Below are positions 32,447-43,541 of a stretch of DNA of 64,000 bases, in pieces. The notes beneath the pieces are model-generated. The model had not been told where the DNA came from, searched no databases, and worked only from the letters and a program-made list of their open reading frames with translations. Numbering within the stretch: position 1 is the stretch's first letter; each line of letters begins with the position of its first letter. Source of the stretch: Entoloma clypeatum (Eukaryota; Basidiomycota; Agaricomycetes; Agaricales; Entolomataceae); the NCBI GenBank assembly GCA_963565915.1, contig OY751492.1, positions 2,914,001 through 2,978,000 on the forward strand, given 5' to 3'. Made by a program: the position numbers and the translations under genes.

Positions 32447-33265
32447 TCAATCTGCGCCTTTCTTCTTCTTCTCCTCCACAATCTCCACGTTATCTGCAGG
32501 TATACCCTTCAATACCCCAACCTCACCTTCAATCATCTCTAGGATCTCGTCGCTGACATCTCCCTGCACAACAATCTCCTCCTGTCCTTGAGCATTTTTT
32601 GTGACAGATGAACCAGTGGCAAATTTCGCTGCAAACTGTTTGGACGCTTTCTTCAGATCCACACCGAATGCATCGAGTCCATAGATGGAAGTGACATGCT
32701 TTCGCTTGTTCCTCTCTATCCGTTTTATGGTCACCTACATTTGGAGCTCAGCGATATACAAATTGCAGGATATGATGAAGGAGGAGGCGCACCTGGGATG
32801 CCATCTTCTTCTTCAACTCAGCATCGGCCTTCGCCTCTGCTTTAGCCTCCTTCTTTGCCGTATCCTTCTCTAATTTTGCCTGCGCTTCCAAGCTCAGCGT
32901 TCCTACCTTCGAAACGAGGGCATCTATATTGTATTCGACCAATCAGAGAGGAAGATTAGACATGATCGTCCACATACTTTCAGAATAATACCTCTCGTAC
33001 AGGTCGGAATGGGTCTCCTTGAGCCATTCCTTACATCGAGTCAAATGTGATCCGAATTCGCAGTATTCGGGTGGGAATGAGCAGACTAGATAGCGGATGC
33101 GAGATTCAGTCAATGGGTGAAACGATGGTCGTCAGATTATTCCTATAAACCTGCACAGTAGAGAACTTGGACCGGGGGCACTGGGTCTGGCGGTGGTGGT
33201 CCCTCCGGCTCTTGGGCTGCGGGGGGAGGATCGGGCTTTGCTGGTGTCGCGTTCTTCTTGGGCAT
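32447..33265 (-). CDS. TMA22: TMA22/density-regulated protein (SUI1 domain), arm B copy
   Basis: Second, identical copy of the gene at 9062-9880, with the same four exons: MPKKNATPAKP start, CSFPPEYCEFGSHL motif and C-terminal SUI1 domain. Start at 33265, just outside the MITE target duplication. Both copies have open frames and intact splice sites and could both be expressed. Confidence 0.92.
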
Positions 33266-33317
33266 GGGGTGTAGAAGAGATCGTCCCCCACGTGACACAA
33301 ATTTTGTTGGAAATGGC

Positions 33318-33744
33318 TAGGGTTGCGGAAATAACTCTAGTTATTTACCGATTTAGTTATTTACAAGTAATTTACCGGTAATTTACTGGTAATTTACCAA
33401 GGCCCACTTTTCAGCAGGTAAATTACTCAAGTCACGTGCAGCAAGTATGACCATATAATGATAGGCTCCCTGAAAACTTTCTCTCTCTCGAAAGTTTTAT
33501 AAATAGAAATGAGTCTACCTCAAAAATAGATTGGCATACCATTACCAATGCACATACACATTCTATATGTCTGTTTTGCAGGCGCAGCAGCCTCATGGCA
33601 AAAAATTTAGAATGGAAAAAAGTCACATTCTTGGCACGTGACTGAGTAATTTACCAGTAAACTACTCGGTAAATATCTAGGTCCCGACCGACCGGTGGTA
33701 ATTTACTGGTAAGGAACCTCAGCCGAGTTATTTCCGCAACCCTA
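33318..33744. mobile_element. 427 bp hAT-like MITE, arm B copy
   Basis: Inverted counterpart of 8583-9009, with the 8 bp duplication GAAATGGC at 33310-33317 and 33745-33752. The amidohydrolase ATG (33748-33750) lies inside the second duplication. Confidence 0.92.
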
Positions 33745-33747
33745 GAA

Positions 33748-36347
33748 ATGGCTGAGAAACGCGCTGCACCAATCAAAACGACGTCTTCGCGAACATGGCG
33801 GAAAATCGGTGTCGTTGCTGCCTCCCTCTTGCTTTATCGAGAATCCAGCCAGCTTTTCAATGCCTATGACCGACTGAGCAACCCGGGATGTACTGTCTGC
33901 TCTCAATCAAACAATATATACACTGTGGACGAATCGAAGCCGCGGGTGGAATGCATGTTCGTGAAGGGCTCGACTATAATGGACACCGGGTCTTTTCGTA
34001 TGTATTGGCACCTGCTGTCACCGCTAAGCTACTGACGCGCTTCGTAGATGACATTGAGGATCGCCGAGTATCATCTAAATCCCAATTTATTCCATCATGG
34101 TTGCTGAGAGCTGTGCACCGCAAGAACGTCTACCGGATCGGTTCCCGTTCCGTTGTTGTCCCCGGTCTTGCAGGTAGCTTTAGCTTTTGACCCGCCACGA
34201 AGTCTGCTCAGGGTGCCTTCAACAGATGCACATGCTCACATTATGGAAAACGGGTTTATGATGCAGCTTCCTCTGTCTGCGACTACTTCTATTGAAGGTG
34301 AGCCAATTTCAAATTCGTTCCAAACTCATACTTACTACTCGGACGACTTTCAGACGTCGTCCAGCGCGTCAAGGACTATATTGTCAGCCACCCAGATATC
34401 ATTGATGACCATGCGCAGTGGATCGAAGGATGGGGATGGGACCAAACCAAATGGCTAGAATCCCAGTTCCCGACTTTTGTACGTACCGCTTGCTCGCTTT
34501 CATTTCGTGGTAATGAACATCGGGACAAAAACAGGATGATCTTGACATGGATCCTATTCTACGAAATCGACCAATCTCTCTCACCCGTGTAGACGGTCAC
34601 GCAAAATGGGTATCCCGGCGAGTCCTCGAAATAATGGGGGAGCTTCCTGACGAAGTGGAAGGAGGCCACATTCTCCGCGATGAGAACGGTCGACCAACGG
34701 GTATGTATCCTCCGCTCATGGGCGTTTTGTTTCCACGTTGTTGACAACGTTTCGGTAGGAATATTCATAGATAATGCAATCAATTTAATTCCAACTCCTC
34801 CTTGGACAGAAGACCGCCTGTCCAACTTTTTTGATACCACGTTGAAGGAGGCGCTTTCGCATGGCCTCACTTCCATACATGATGCGGACGCTCGGCTTGA
34901 TCATATATCTACTTTCAAAAAGTCCTTGACACTATTCCTAACATTATATGATTCACTGACACCTTGTAAATTTTTAGGAAGGCTGAATTGGGTGAATTAC
35001 CGGTCAGTGATATGTCATTTCTACTCGCCTGGCTTATCGTGGTTTGCTCCAGATTCGTCTTTATGTCATGGGGAATGTCCCCTCTACTGAATACTGGGGA
35101 TCCCAAATTCCCCGCCTGGAAAATTATGGGGAACACAGTCGCCTTACTATCAGGAGCGTGAAGCTGTATGCTGACGGTGTGTTCTACTTGCACCGTTTTC
35201 CGCATAACAATGACATCTGTTTTCTCAATACATCAGGTGCGTTAGGGTCCTGGGGTGCAGCACTCCTGGAGCCGTACTCTGACAAACCAGAAACTCGCGG
35301 CCTCCTCTTAACACCTACCGAACTGCTGTTCAATTTAACCCATCAATTTTGGAAGGATGGTTTCCAGGTGGTACGTCACGTTCCTTAGAGCGTGCTCTCG
35401 TTCACGATCGTTATCTAGGGGGTACATTGCATAGGAGACCGCGCCAGCAGAGATATGCTCGACATCTATGAACGGATTCTACAAGACGGGGCAAATGTAT
35501 CTGAATGGAGACCTCGCATTGAGCATGCGCAAATTTTCTCTTTGGAAGATCTTGAGAGGATTGGGAGATTGGCTGGTACGTTTTTTTTTTGCAACTCAAC
35601 AGAGTGTTTCAGTATCGTGATGGTTATTCTCGATAGTCATCGCTAGTGTACAGCCGACGCATGCGTAAGATGTGTTCTCATGCTTTCGCGATGATAACCT
35701 AAACACTGCCTTCTGGCTTACAGAACTTCTGACATGTCGTATGCGGAAAGTCGTTTGGTCGGTATTTCCAGTCTTAAATCATGGACCAAATTTGACCCGT
35801 CTATTCTTGCTTATTAGGGAGCTGAAAGGATCAAAGGCGCATATGCATACCAAACCTTGCTCAGGTACATTCGCCACATTATCCACGCCACTTTTCGACC
35901 TCTAAATTCCTTACAGTCTATCTCCACATCACGTTTTGCCACTTGGCTCTGACTTTCCGGTCGAATCCGTAAACCCCCTTTTCGGATTCTATGCTGCTGT
36001 TTCGCGTCTACGGGCTGACGGATCTTCGCCACATGGACCTGGGGGATGGTGAGTACGAATCACGACGACACCACTCCGACAGTTCCGGTAAACCTTTTTT
36101 CACCATTGTTCATACTCTTAGGTTTCCGGAACAGCGTCTTACGCGCGCACAAGCCTTGAAGGGCATGACGCTAGATCCTGCGTATGCGTCATTTGCGGAA
36201 GAAATTCTGGGGTCGCTGACGCCCGGAAAGAAGGCGGATTTCGTGGTGCTTGATCGCGATATTATGACCATCCCGTTTTCGGAGATTTTGCAGACGAAGG
36301 TCAGCGCGACTGTGGTTGACGGCAAGGTCGCATTTGGCACACTTTGA
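33748..36347 (+). CDS. Membrane-anchored amidohydrolase family 3, arm B copy
   Basis: Identical to the arm A copy at 5980-8579. Exon starts that can be read on the plus strand include MAEKRAAPIKTTSSRTWRK, the HxH exon DAHAHIMENGFMMQLPL, the DLDMDPILRNRPISLTRVDG exon, the DRLSNFFDTTLKEALSHGL exon, the YERILQDGANVSEWRPRIEH exon and the GSDFPVESVNPLFGFYAAVS exon. The last exon ends VVDGKVAFGTL. Nothing disrupts the frame. Confidence 0.85.
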
Positions 36348-36573
36348 ATGGCCCAATCACACGGCTTTACTCTCGCGAAATGCTAGTACTTACTGCGTAC
36401 AAGTACAGAACATGTTTCGATTCAATAAGGAGGATCTGAATGATAGGACTTCAAGATATAAGTAGCAGGTGCCCGTGCGATATCAACATATGGCTGAATC
36501 TCGTACAACTTCGGGGGACACTTTTGGTTAGTTATGAAGTCGCGCAATTTGATTTTTAACACAGCCATAAGTA

Positions 36574-37533
36574 ATGACGACAAAATCTCTCTCAGAAGAT
36601 GGACCCTCCAGCCTCAGCGATGCCTCAACCCATCACCACGATAACACAGCTGACCTAGAAGAAGACTCAAGCACAGACCCTGAGGGTGAAGAAGGAGGCG
36701 ACCTCACAGATGGCATGGACCCCGAAGGGGTTTCAGGGCCCTCAGAAAAGGTGGTGAAACCCTTGACGCGCGAGGCGCTCGCTGCGTTCCAGGCGGCGCA
36801 GGACCGCGCGGGAGTGATCTACATCTCGCGTATTCCGCCTGGGATGCGCCCCGCCAAGGTGCGGCATTTGATGAGTGTGTATGGGGAGATCGGAAGGGTG
36901 TATTTGCAGCAGGAAGGTGAGCGTTTTTCTGTTGTACTGACTCATCCCTCGTATAATTGACACCTCTTTTCTTTTTCTTTCCAGATGCAAAGAGAGCGTA
37001 TCTGAGGCGGAAGTATACGTCTACGAAGAAGGCGCATTACACCGAGGGGTGGGTCGAGTTCAAGGACAAAAAGGTCGCACGGAGTGTTGCGGAGATGTTG
37101 AATGCGCAACCTATTGGGGGGAAGAAGGGAACGAGATGGAGAGACGATGTCTGGACGATGAAGTATCTGCCCAGATTCAAATGGAACATGCTCACTGAGC
37201 AAGTGGGTGGGTGCAATATCTGTTTTATTGAACAATGTTATTGATTCATTCTACCTCTTAGCACATGAAGCGGCCATTCACGCAGCTAAGCTCCGCATTG
37301 AACTCTCACAATCTCGGGCGGAACAGAACGAGTATCTGAAGAACGTGGAGCTTGCGCGCGTGTTGGAAAAACGTGCAGAGAAGAAGCGGGAAAAGGGGGA
37401 AGAGTTCGGGTTCATGCCTGTCAACAAGGAGCCGACAAGAAGAAAGAGGCCAGCAGCAGAGGAAGGAGATGAGGTTCGCAAGAAAAAGAACACGGACGGA
37501 CAGATGGATACAGTGTTGTCCAGTATATTCTGA
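36574..37533 (+). CDS. ESF2: Pre-rRNA processing RNA-binding protein ESF2/ABT1, arm B copy
   Basis: Exons 36574-36916, 36985-37206 and about 37262-37533. The donor GTGAGCG and acceptor TTTCCAG bound intron 1. The second intron donor lies among repeated GTGGGTGG, of which the choice GTGGGTGC keeps the frame ([15 protein letters not shown]). RRM and the family motif [18 protein letters not shown] are complete. Identical to 4794-5753. Confidence 0.9.
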
Positions 37534-37716
37534 CGTTGTCTGGATCTACAACGCTGCGTTTGCACATGCAGGCTGTCCCTTCTCTCTCCCTGTTATCTTC
37601 GATTTCTACAGGGTTTAGAGCCATATGTATTATGGAGGCTTGTATGTGACACGCCATAAGATTCCGATAACTAAAGCACAATGGTATTATTTCAAAACGA
37701 GCGGTGTAGTACACAA

Positions 37717-39189
37717 TTATGGCATGACTACAAACCGAGAGCAGAGCAAAGCCACCTCGCCCACAGGACGCAATTCATCGTCACCTGGCTCAAGGGGACG
37801 AGGAAATGTAGATGGAAGAAGGGGGAATGGTGCCGGTTCGAGTTTCCCCAAGTGCTCTGCGTCTTCCTGTCTCTGCTGCTTCTCTGTTCCAGGATATAAC
37901 AGAACCTCATACCAAGGCTCCCAAACATAGACCTCTCTACCAACAACAAAGTCTTCAGGATTGGACGCGTGTAGGCGTGTTATGGAGCCACGTCCATGCG
38001 GAGGAGGCGCGACACATGGGAAGGAGAGGAGGACGAAGTGGTCGTTGTCTTGTATCGATTTCGGCGTTATGTGTTTGAGGGTTGTTGAGGAGGAAGAAGA
38101 AGAGAGAGGGCGGATGATGCGGCATATTGCGAGTCCCGGGGAAAAGGCGACGGCTGAAGATGATGACAGTTTGGGCTTGCGAGGAGAGGAAGGCTTTGCG
38201 CCTGCGGGTAGGTCGAGGATTTTGATGATGCGCAGACGGAGGTCGGGTACCATGGTGCGATGGGAGGAGGCAGAGGAAGATGATGTTGATGCGAACTTGT
38301 CTTCAGTCTCTTTTTGCCAGAGAACGAGATCGGTGTGCGTGCGTTTCTTTAGTTCCGAAGCGCGTTGAGCAAGGCCGTTGCTGAAGAAGTGTCGTTATTT
38401 GCACAAGAGATGAATAATTTTGGGCACTCACCGAAGGAACCGGGGTTCTTTTCCGGATTTGGGTTTTCGCGGACTAAGGCCAATGTTACCAGTGAATGGA
38501 TCGTCGTTTTGGCGGTTGACTAAATCTGGGTGCTGGTCGTGCAAAAAGATATGCGCCAGCTCGGCAGTGCCGCTTTCCGTAAAAAGATCAGTAGCGAGGG
38601 CAATTTCAGTTGTCGATATGGTGCGCATAGATTTATCCGAGGCCGGTTCTGACATAGGGAGAGGCAGCGGAGGCGGAAGCGTCTTGAAAGAGCTAGCATT
38701 GGGCTTGGCAGAGGCGAAGTCTGGCTGGGGAAGAGGGTGCAAGCGCAGGCCCACCCTTGGGGGTGCAGGGATATCGGGGGGCCGAAGAGGGGGAAATGCA
38801 GAAAGTTTAGACTTGGGCTTTCCGAGATCCTTCTGAGGGGGAAATCTGAAGGTCGGCCCACTGTGTTTGACAGTCAAGGGTACTTTCTCGGTAGCACTCT
38901 GCTTTGACTTTTCGTCCGCCTCCTGAAGGAGTGTGAGCGTCGGCGGGACATTGGGCGTGACGGTCTTGGAGGGCGGTAGCACTGGTGGACCCTGCCTGAT
39001 ATTGGATATGGGCTTTGTAGCAAGACCAGACTTCGGTTTCTGCGCTGGCGCTGACCAGAACTCTGGCACAAGCCCTGATATCGGGACCCTGCTGATCTTC
39101 GGCCCCTCTGCGGGTTTGCGGGTGTCGAAGCAGGGGTCCGCGCTGGGGACGGCGACCCCCCGTCGTCGTTTCGGGGCACGCTCATCCAT
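37717..39189 (-). CDS. Unrecognised proline/serine-rich protein, arm B copy
   Basis: Identical counterpart of 3138-4610 with the same single intron. Start at 39189, 45 bp from the TFA2 start at 39235. No known domain was recognised. Confidence 0.75.
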
Positions 39190-39234
39190 AGAATGTGACT
39201 GTCACGGCAGTGACGCTCATCGACCGAGTCCACC
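39190..39234. promoter_or_regulatory. 45 bp divergent spacer, arm B copy
   Basis: Counterpart of 3093-3137, between the starts of the proline-rich gene and TFA2. Confidence 0.55.
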
Positions 39235-40420
39235 ATGTCGCTGCTCACCAAGGACGCTGCTGCGTTCAAATCCGTGCTCAAGCGGCAGGACTACACCTCG
39301 TGGCATTCGCAGCCGCCTGCGCTCGAAGCCCCGACTTCGACGCCAGAGCCGTCGGCCGCGCAGCCGCCTGGTCAGAAGAAGAAACGCCCGAAAACAAGTA
39401 TCCGAGCTCGACCTTCAAACTTGTCCTCTAATTGATCTCATAAAACTGCTATAGACATCGTGTACTCGCAGCCTGCCGACACGGGTACTGGGACGAACAT
39501 AAACACGCAGCTAGTCTATGCCGTCAATCATCTCAAAGTGGGTACTCCAGATCCATTGACAAGCGGGCCACTCACCCGCATCATTACAGTCAACGCCGAA
39601 TCCTATGCGTCTGCAGGATATTGCTATTGTCACCAACACATCATTAGATACAGACCCAGTGCTGTTGGAAAAGTTCAAAGGTCATGATCGGATCGCTTGG
39701 GACCCAAGGACGGATCTATACTCTTACAAAGTGAGCAATCTTGTGTTCAGATACCCCCCATTGTATATTAAACCAATGTCACAGCATGAATTCAATTTCC
39801 GCAACAAAGCCGCTCTGTTGACCGAAATTCAACGACAAACGCGGAAAGGAAGTGGTATCTCTGTCCGCGCCCTGAAAGAGTCTTGGAAGGAAGCTCCTAC
39901 CGCTATTGAGGAGCTAGAGGAAGAGGGTGAGGTGCTGGTGACAAGAACACTGAAAGACGGTCAACTGCGAATGGTCTTTTGGAACGAAATCAAACCGACG
40001 GAGGAGAGCGGTGGTGCCTCAGTCGAAGCGGGTACGTGGGAGGTTCGGATGTGTGGCGTTCGAGCTCTGATTTTATCCGAAAATCATGATTTTGACCATT
40101 GCTGATGATGTCCTGGACTTCAGAGTTCCACGATCTGTGGCACTCGCTCAATGTCCCGAATGACGTTGACCTCCTGAAGCAACTAGCGTCAGGTACATCA
40201 TCGCTTTTGATTTTCACTCATTTCTCCGGCCATTCTGAATTATACGGGGGTAGAGGGCCTACAGGTCACGAATGCCGAAGCTCCCGCCCCCAAAGCCCCA
40301 ACAACCAAGAAGAAGGGCAAGCGCGGAGGAGCGCCACGGCAGCGCCAAGTGCGGATTACGAATACGCATATGAAGGGCGAGATCGATCTGTCGCGAGACT
40401 ACGTCGCTCCAGGGAAATAA
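39235..40420 (+). CDS. TFA2: Transcription factor IIE subunit beta, arm B copy
   Basis: Readable here on the plus strand: start exon to the donor after RPKT, exon DIVYSQPADTG...YAVNHLK, a 52 bp intron, exon STPNPMRLQDIAIVTNTSL...LYSYK, exon HEFNFRNKAALLTEI...SVEA, exon EFHDLWHSLNVPNDVDLL, and the last exon GLQVTNAEAPAPKAPTTKKK to RDYVAPGK and TAA at 40420. All joins keep the frame. Identical to 1907-3092. Confidence 0.9.
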
Positions 40421-40516
40421 AAGTATGTATTCCTCAAAGCCAGATATCGCGGACTATACATTGTACAAACCGGATGTCTACATTATACCCGCCCACTAGG
40501 GCGGTTGTACATATCC

Positions 40517-41208
40517 TCATAATACAGCATCTTCTTGATTATAACCACTCAATCCAATCCTGATCACCAATACTTCCAACCTCAGCTTCAACATACCCAC
40601 ATCCTCCATCGTCGGCCTCTGCTTCTTCCCCTTCTCATCCACACCTAACCCCGCCAACATATCCTCCACCCCTTCCATCGTTGGCCTCTCCTCCACGCTT
40701 TCAACACGCTCCATCTCCTCGCCCTCCACCTCCAGGTGCTCCCTCGCATGCCTCTCCGCCTCCTCATCCCGGGGCTCGATATCGGAGTACCGCACATTTC
40801 CCAGGTCCGCGTTGATCTCACGCGCCTCGTCCACTAGTATCTCGGGCATGAACGGATTTGACTCCTTTGCTTTGATGAGAAACGCGAGCGCGGCAGACGC
40901 TCGCCCCCTGAGCTGCCCTATCTCGCGTCCGAGCGGGACACCGACATCTGCGAAGCCTGCATCAAAGCCTTCCTGCACCGCCGCCTCTTTCCCTGCCGTT
41001 ATACCCTCGCGGTATCCGGCCTGAACAGATGTTTGTTTACAGAGCCACCGTGAGTTTTGAATATGACTTGGGAGGATTGTGGAGGTGCTGGACGCACATT
41101 GGTGAATTCAGAGGACATTCTTGTCCATTCGGTTTCCCTAACGGCGGACCTTACGTCCGCTATTATCCAGGACTCCGGATCACCGTCGTCCCATAGGGAA
41201 TCATCCAT
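40517..41208 (-). CDS. YAE1: YAE1 family protein, complete copy
   Basis: Exon 1 41208-41098 (37 codons, MDDSLWDDGDPESW to WTRMSSEFTN), intron 41097-41021 with GTGCGTCC...CTGTTCAG, exon 2 41020-40517 beginning AGYREGITAGKEAAVQEGFD. The glycine spacing is the deca-GX3 motif of Yae1. In yeast, Yae1 with Lto1 guides the cytosolic iron-sulfur machinery to Rli1/ABCE1. The C-terminal part is acidic and contains two near-repeats of RPTMEGVEDML / RPTMEDVGML. It converges on TFA2 with about 96 bp between the stops. Confidence 0.88.
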
Positions 41209-41647
41209 GGGTACGTACTTGGTAGAAGGATGAAAATGGTTGTGTTATCTAATCTACGGAATCTAACTCATACTTATACGTAGTTACCGCACTATCTAAC
41301 TAGGGATTGAACAGGGCAGGGGTAAGTGGATGTCACCTCAACATCACGATTTGATGGTATTATAGGCCTGTGAAAGGGGGGGGGGGGTTACACAGTAGCG
41401 TTGGCGGGAACTCCACGGCAGACTTTGTATTTGACATTTGATAGATGTCCACTGACTAATGATCGGTCAACCACTGTGCCGGTTTCGTCCAACAATCCCA
41501 CCACGACAGGTTCAGAGCTTGAATCATCGGTATGCAAGCATCCCAGTCAAGGAGCACATGATGCATATATGCCGTTGATCCATTGTACCCTCTACATACA
41601 TATGACACAGTATCAATACAATGTTCACAAGATGATGAATCCTCAGA
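41209..41647. other. Intergenic stretch between YAE1 and the integrase-like gene
   Basis: No gene seen. It holds YAE1 upstream sequence, a run of 11 G near 41378-41389 and the 3' flank of the next gene. This is where single-copy sequence resumes after the arm. Confidence 0.6.
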
Positions 41648-43292
41648 CTATTCAAGTCCGGCAGGAATCAAGGGCGTCATTAGGGAGAAAATCTTCCAGC
41701 CTGATAGCACGAGAAGCTCAGGCTTTCCAATCAAATCATAGGCATCTTGAGCTGCCTTATCAAAATCATCACTAACCCAACACATCACTGCTTCCCGAGA
41801 CTGAGGGATCTGGAGGCGAAGGGCATCAATCGTATCCTTAGATACTGGAATACGACAATCCAAAGCACCAAGAGAGTCGGCAACTGTGAAAGCATGCTTG
41901 GGAGTGTATCCAGACATGTTTGGTTTGTCTTTCTGTGGTCGTATCTTGTGGTTGTTCCAATACTCAACGAACTTGCAAGCTGAATCTGCAGGATCTTCGG
42001 CCAAAGCCAGTAGAATAGATTCCTTGATTCATCCACCAATTATTAGCATCACATAATTAACCTGGAATCTAAGTATGACGGGTGACTCATGGGTGTAGGG
42101 GATGGTTCGGATTATATGTTCCATTCACGTAGCCACCACGGATGATTTCCTTGATGTCCTGCCCCGACGTCTTCTGAAACCAGTGCCAGAAGCCTTCAAT
42201 AGGTGTGTTGTGAACGCTTTTAAGTTGGAGAACGGGAGGATATTCATCAATGTCGATATCTGGGGCATAGGCCTCGCTGGGGCCCGGATGGTATAGTGGT
42301 TAGCGGAGATTGCCTTTGGATGAATCGTGGCTCACCGTAACCCATGCTGATTGGCATAGAGAAACACTGTTTCAGATCCCTTGTCAATCACCTGGGTGAT
42401 AGGAATAACTAACGGTAAGGTTGGTTATTGGCAGACTCGGGCTCTGGCGGGGTGCAGGGTCGTGACTCACATCCATGCTTTTCAATGCAATCAAGATGAA
42501 CGTGGCCAATCGTTGTGGCAAGCCTGGGGTTAGGCACAGTCACAAGATGAAGTACATATGAGGCCCATTGATCCTTATTGCCATAGATCCCAAGCCCGAC
42601 ACCCCCCATCATCAATGCCTGGGCGTTCAATTTCTCGTGTCCATCTGCATGGTGCTGTTGGTTTGGGCCGATTGCAGAAAGGGAAGACCGGGGTATTCCC
42701 TTTGCACCTGGAAAACGATGTGTGAGACCATCGGGTGCATGTTGCGCGAGTACTTTGCGAATGAAGTCACTAGAGGCCAGTGCAGAAGATCGAAAATTTA
42801 CATCAATAATCCACATCGAATGACTTCAGCAAGACTCACCGTGGCAAGACCATTCCCTCGTTACTCAACAGATTCCCGATTGCTCCGACCCCATTCCTCT
42901 GCAGTGGATCCTCGGCAACTTTCTCCAGGACTGATTGTGTAGCAAGATCACGGGGAGGTGGCTTCCGGGCGCTTGGGACCTCAAACTTGTTGTTGAGTTC
43001 ATATAATCGTGAAGGTCTTTGAGCAGTGACACAATGTCAGTGATATATCTTGCGGCCACGGGGGCTTATCAAACAAACCTAATGGCAAGGTCATGTTCGA
43101 CTTTCAGGCGTAGGAGTCGTTGTTGTGTTGTCAGTCGTTCCTTTGCATATTGATGGAGAGCACCACGAAGAATGTCATCTGGTGGGTCTTAGAAAATTAA
43201 GGGATTCAGTATAATGTCATGAGTGGATGAGAAAGCATGTACAATTCTTGACTCCATAGCCGTTTTTGCCTGTTGCATTGTTACTCATCATG
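41648..43292 (-). CDS. Integrase-core (DDE) domain protein of basidiomycete transposon-like family
   Basis: A multi-exon gene. The start exon MMSNNATGKNGYG is followed by ILRGALHQYAKERLTTQQRL, then VLEKVAEDPLQRNGVGAIGN and DFIRKVLAQHAPDGL. The catalytic core has HHADGHEKLNAQALMMGGVG, YVLHLVTVPNPRLATTIGHV, VIDKGSETVFLYANQHG and SVHNTPIEGFWHWFQKTSG, giving a D, D, E order. The C-terminal part is LVLSGWKIFSLMTPL. Such integrase-core genes are multicopy in mushroom genomes. Near 43010 the exon reading LKDLHDY changes frame by two bases relative to ELNNKFEVPSARKPPP, which may be a real frameshift. Confidence 0.62.
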
Positions 43293-43541
43293 GTGAGGAG
43301 GCGGGAGGCACACGAGCTTGAGAGCAGACTTGATTCCACTGGCAAGCCAGTGAGGTATGCCACAGGTGACGGAGGTTTGAAACGGACACTCTACCAAGAA
43401 CCACATCTTATACAGAGTACAATGCACACTTGACACATGAGCTGATTGTCCATTACACACATCAAGAAACCCCCAGCAGCCAGCATGAAGCAAGAAATAT
43501 GTAACAAGATGTAAGCCAAGAGTGCGGAACCTAATCATGTA

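Larger units (their letters stand above)
23894..41006. repeat. Arm B of the large inverted duplication
   Basis: Inverted partner of 1321-13486, interrupted by the Copia element at 24801-30543. On its outer side the match continues at least to the N gap of arm A, so 41006 is a minimum. Arm B retains the complete YAE1 gene, extending past 41006 to 41208. Confidence 0.97.

Noticed and set aside
42279..42330. tRNA-like 5' half (GGATGGTATAGTGGTTAGC)
   Set aside because: It has a box A look but no box B and no cloverleaf. On the minus strand it lies in an intron/exon junction of the integrase-like gene.
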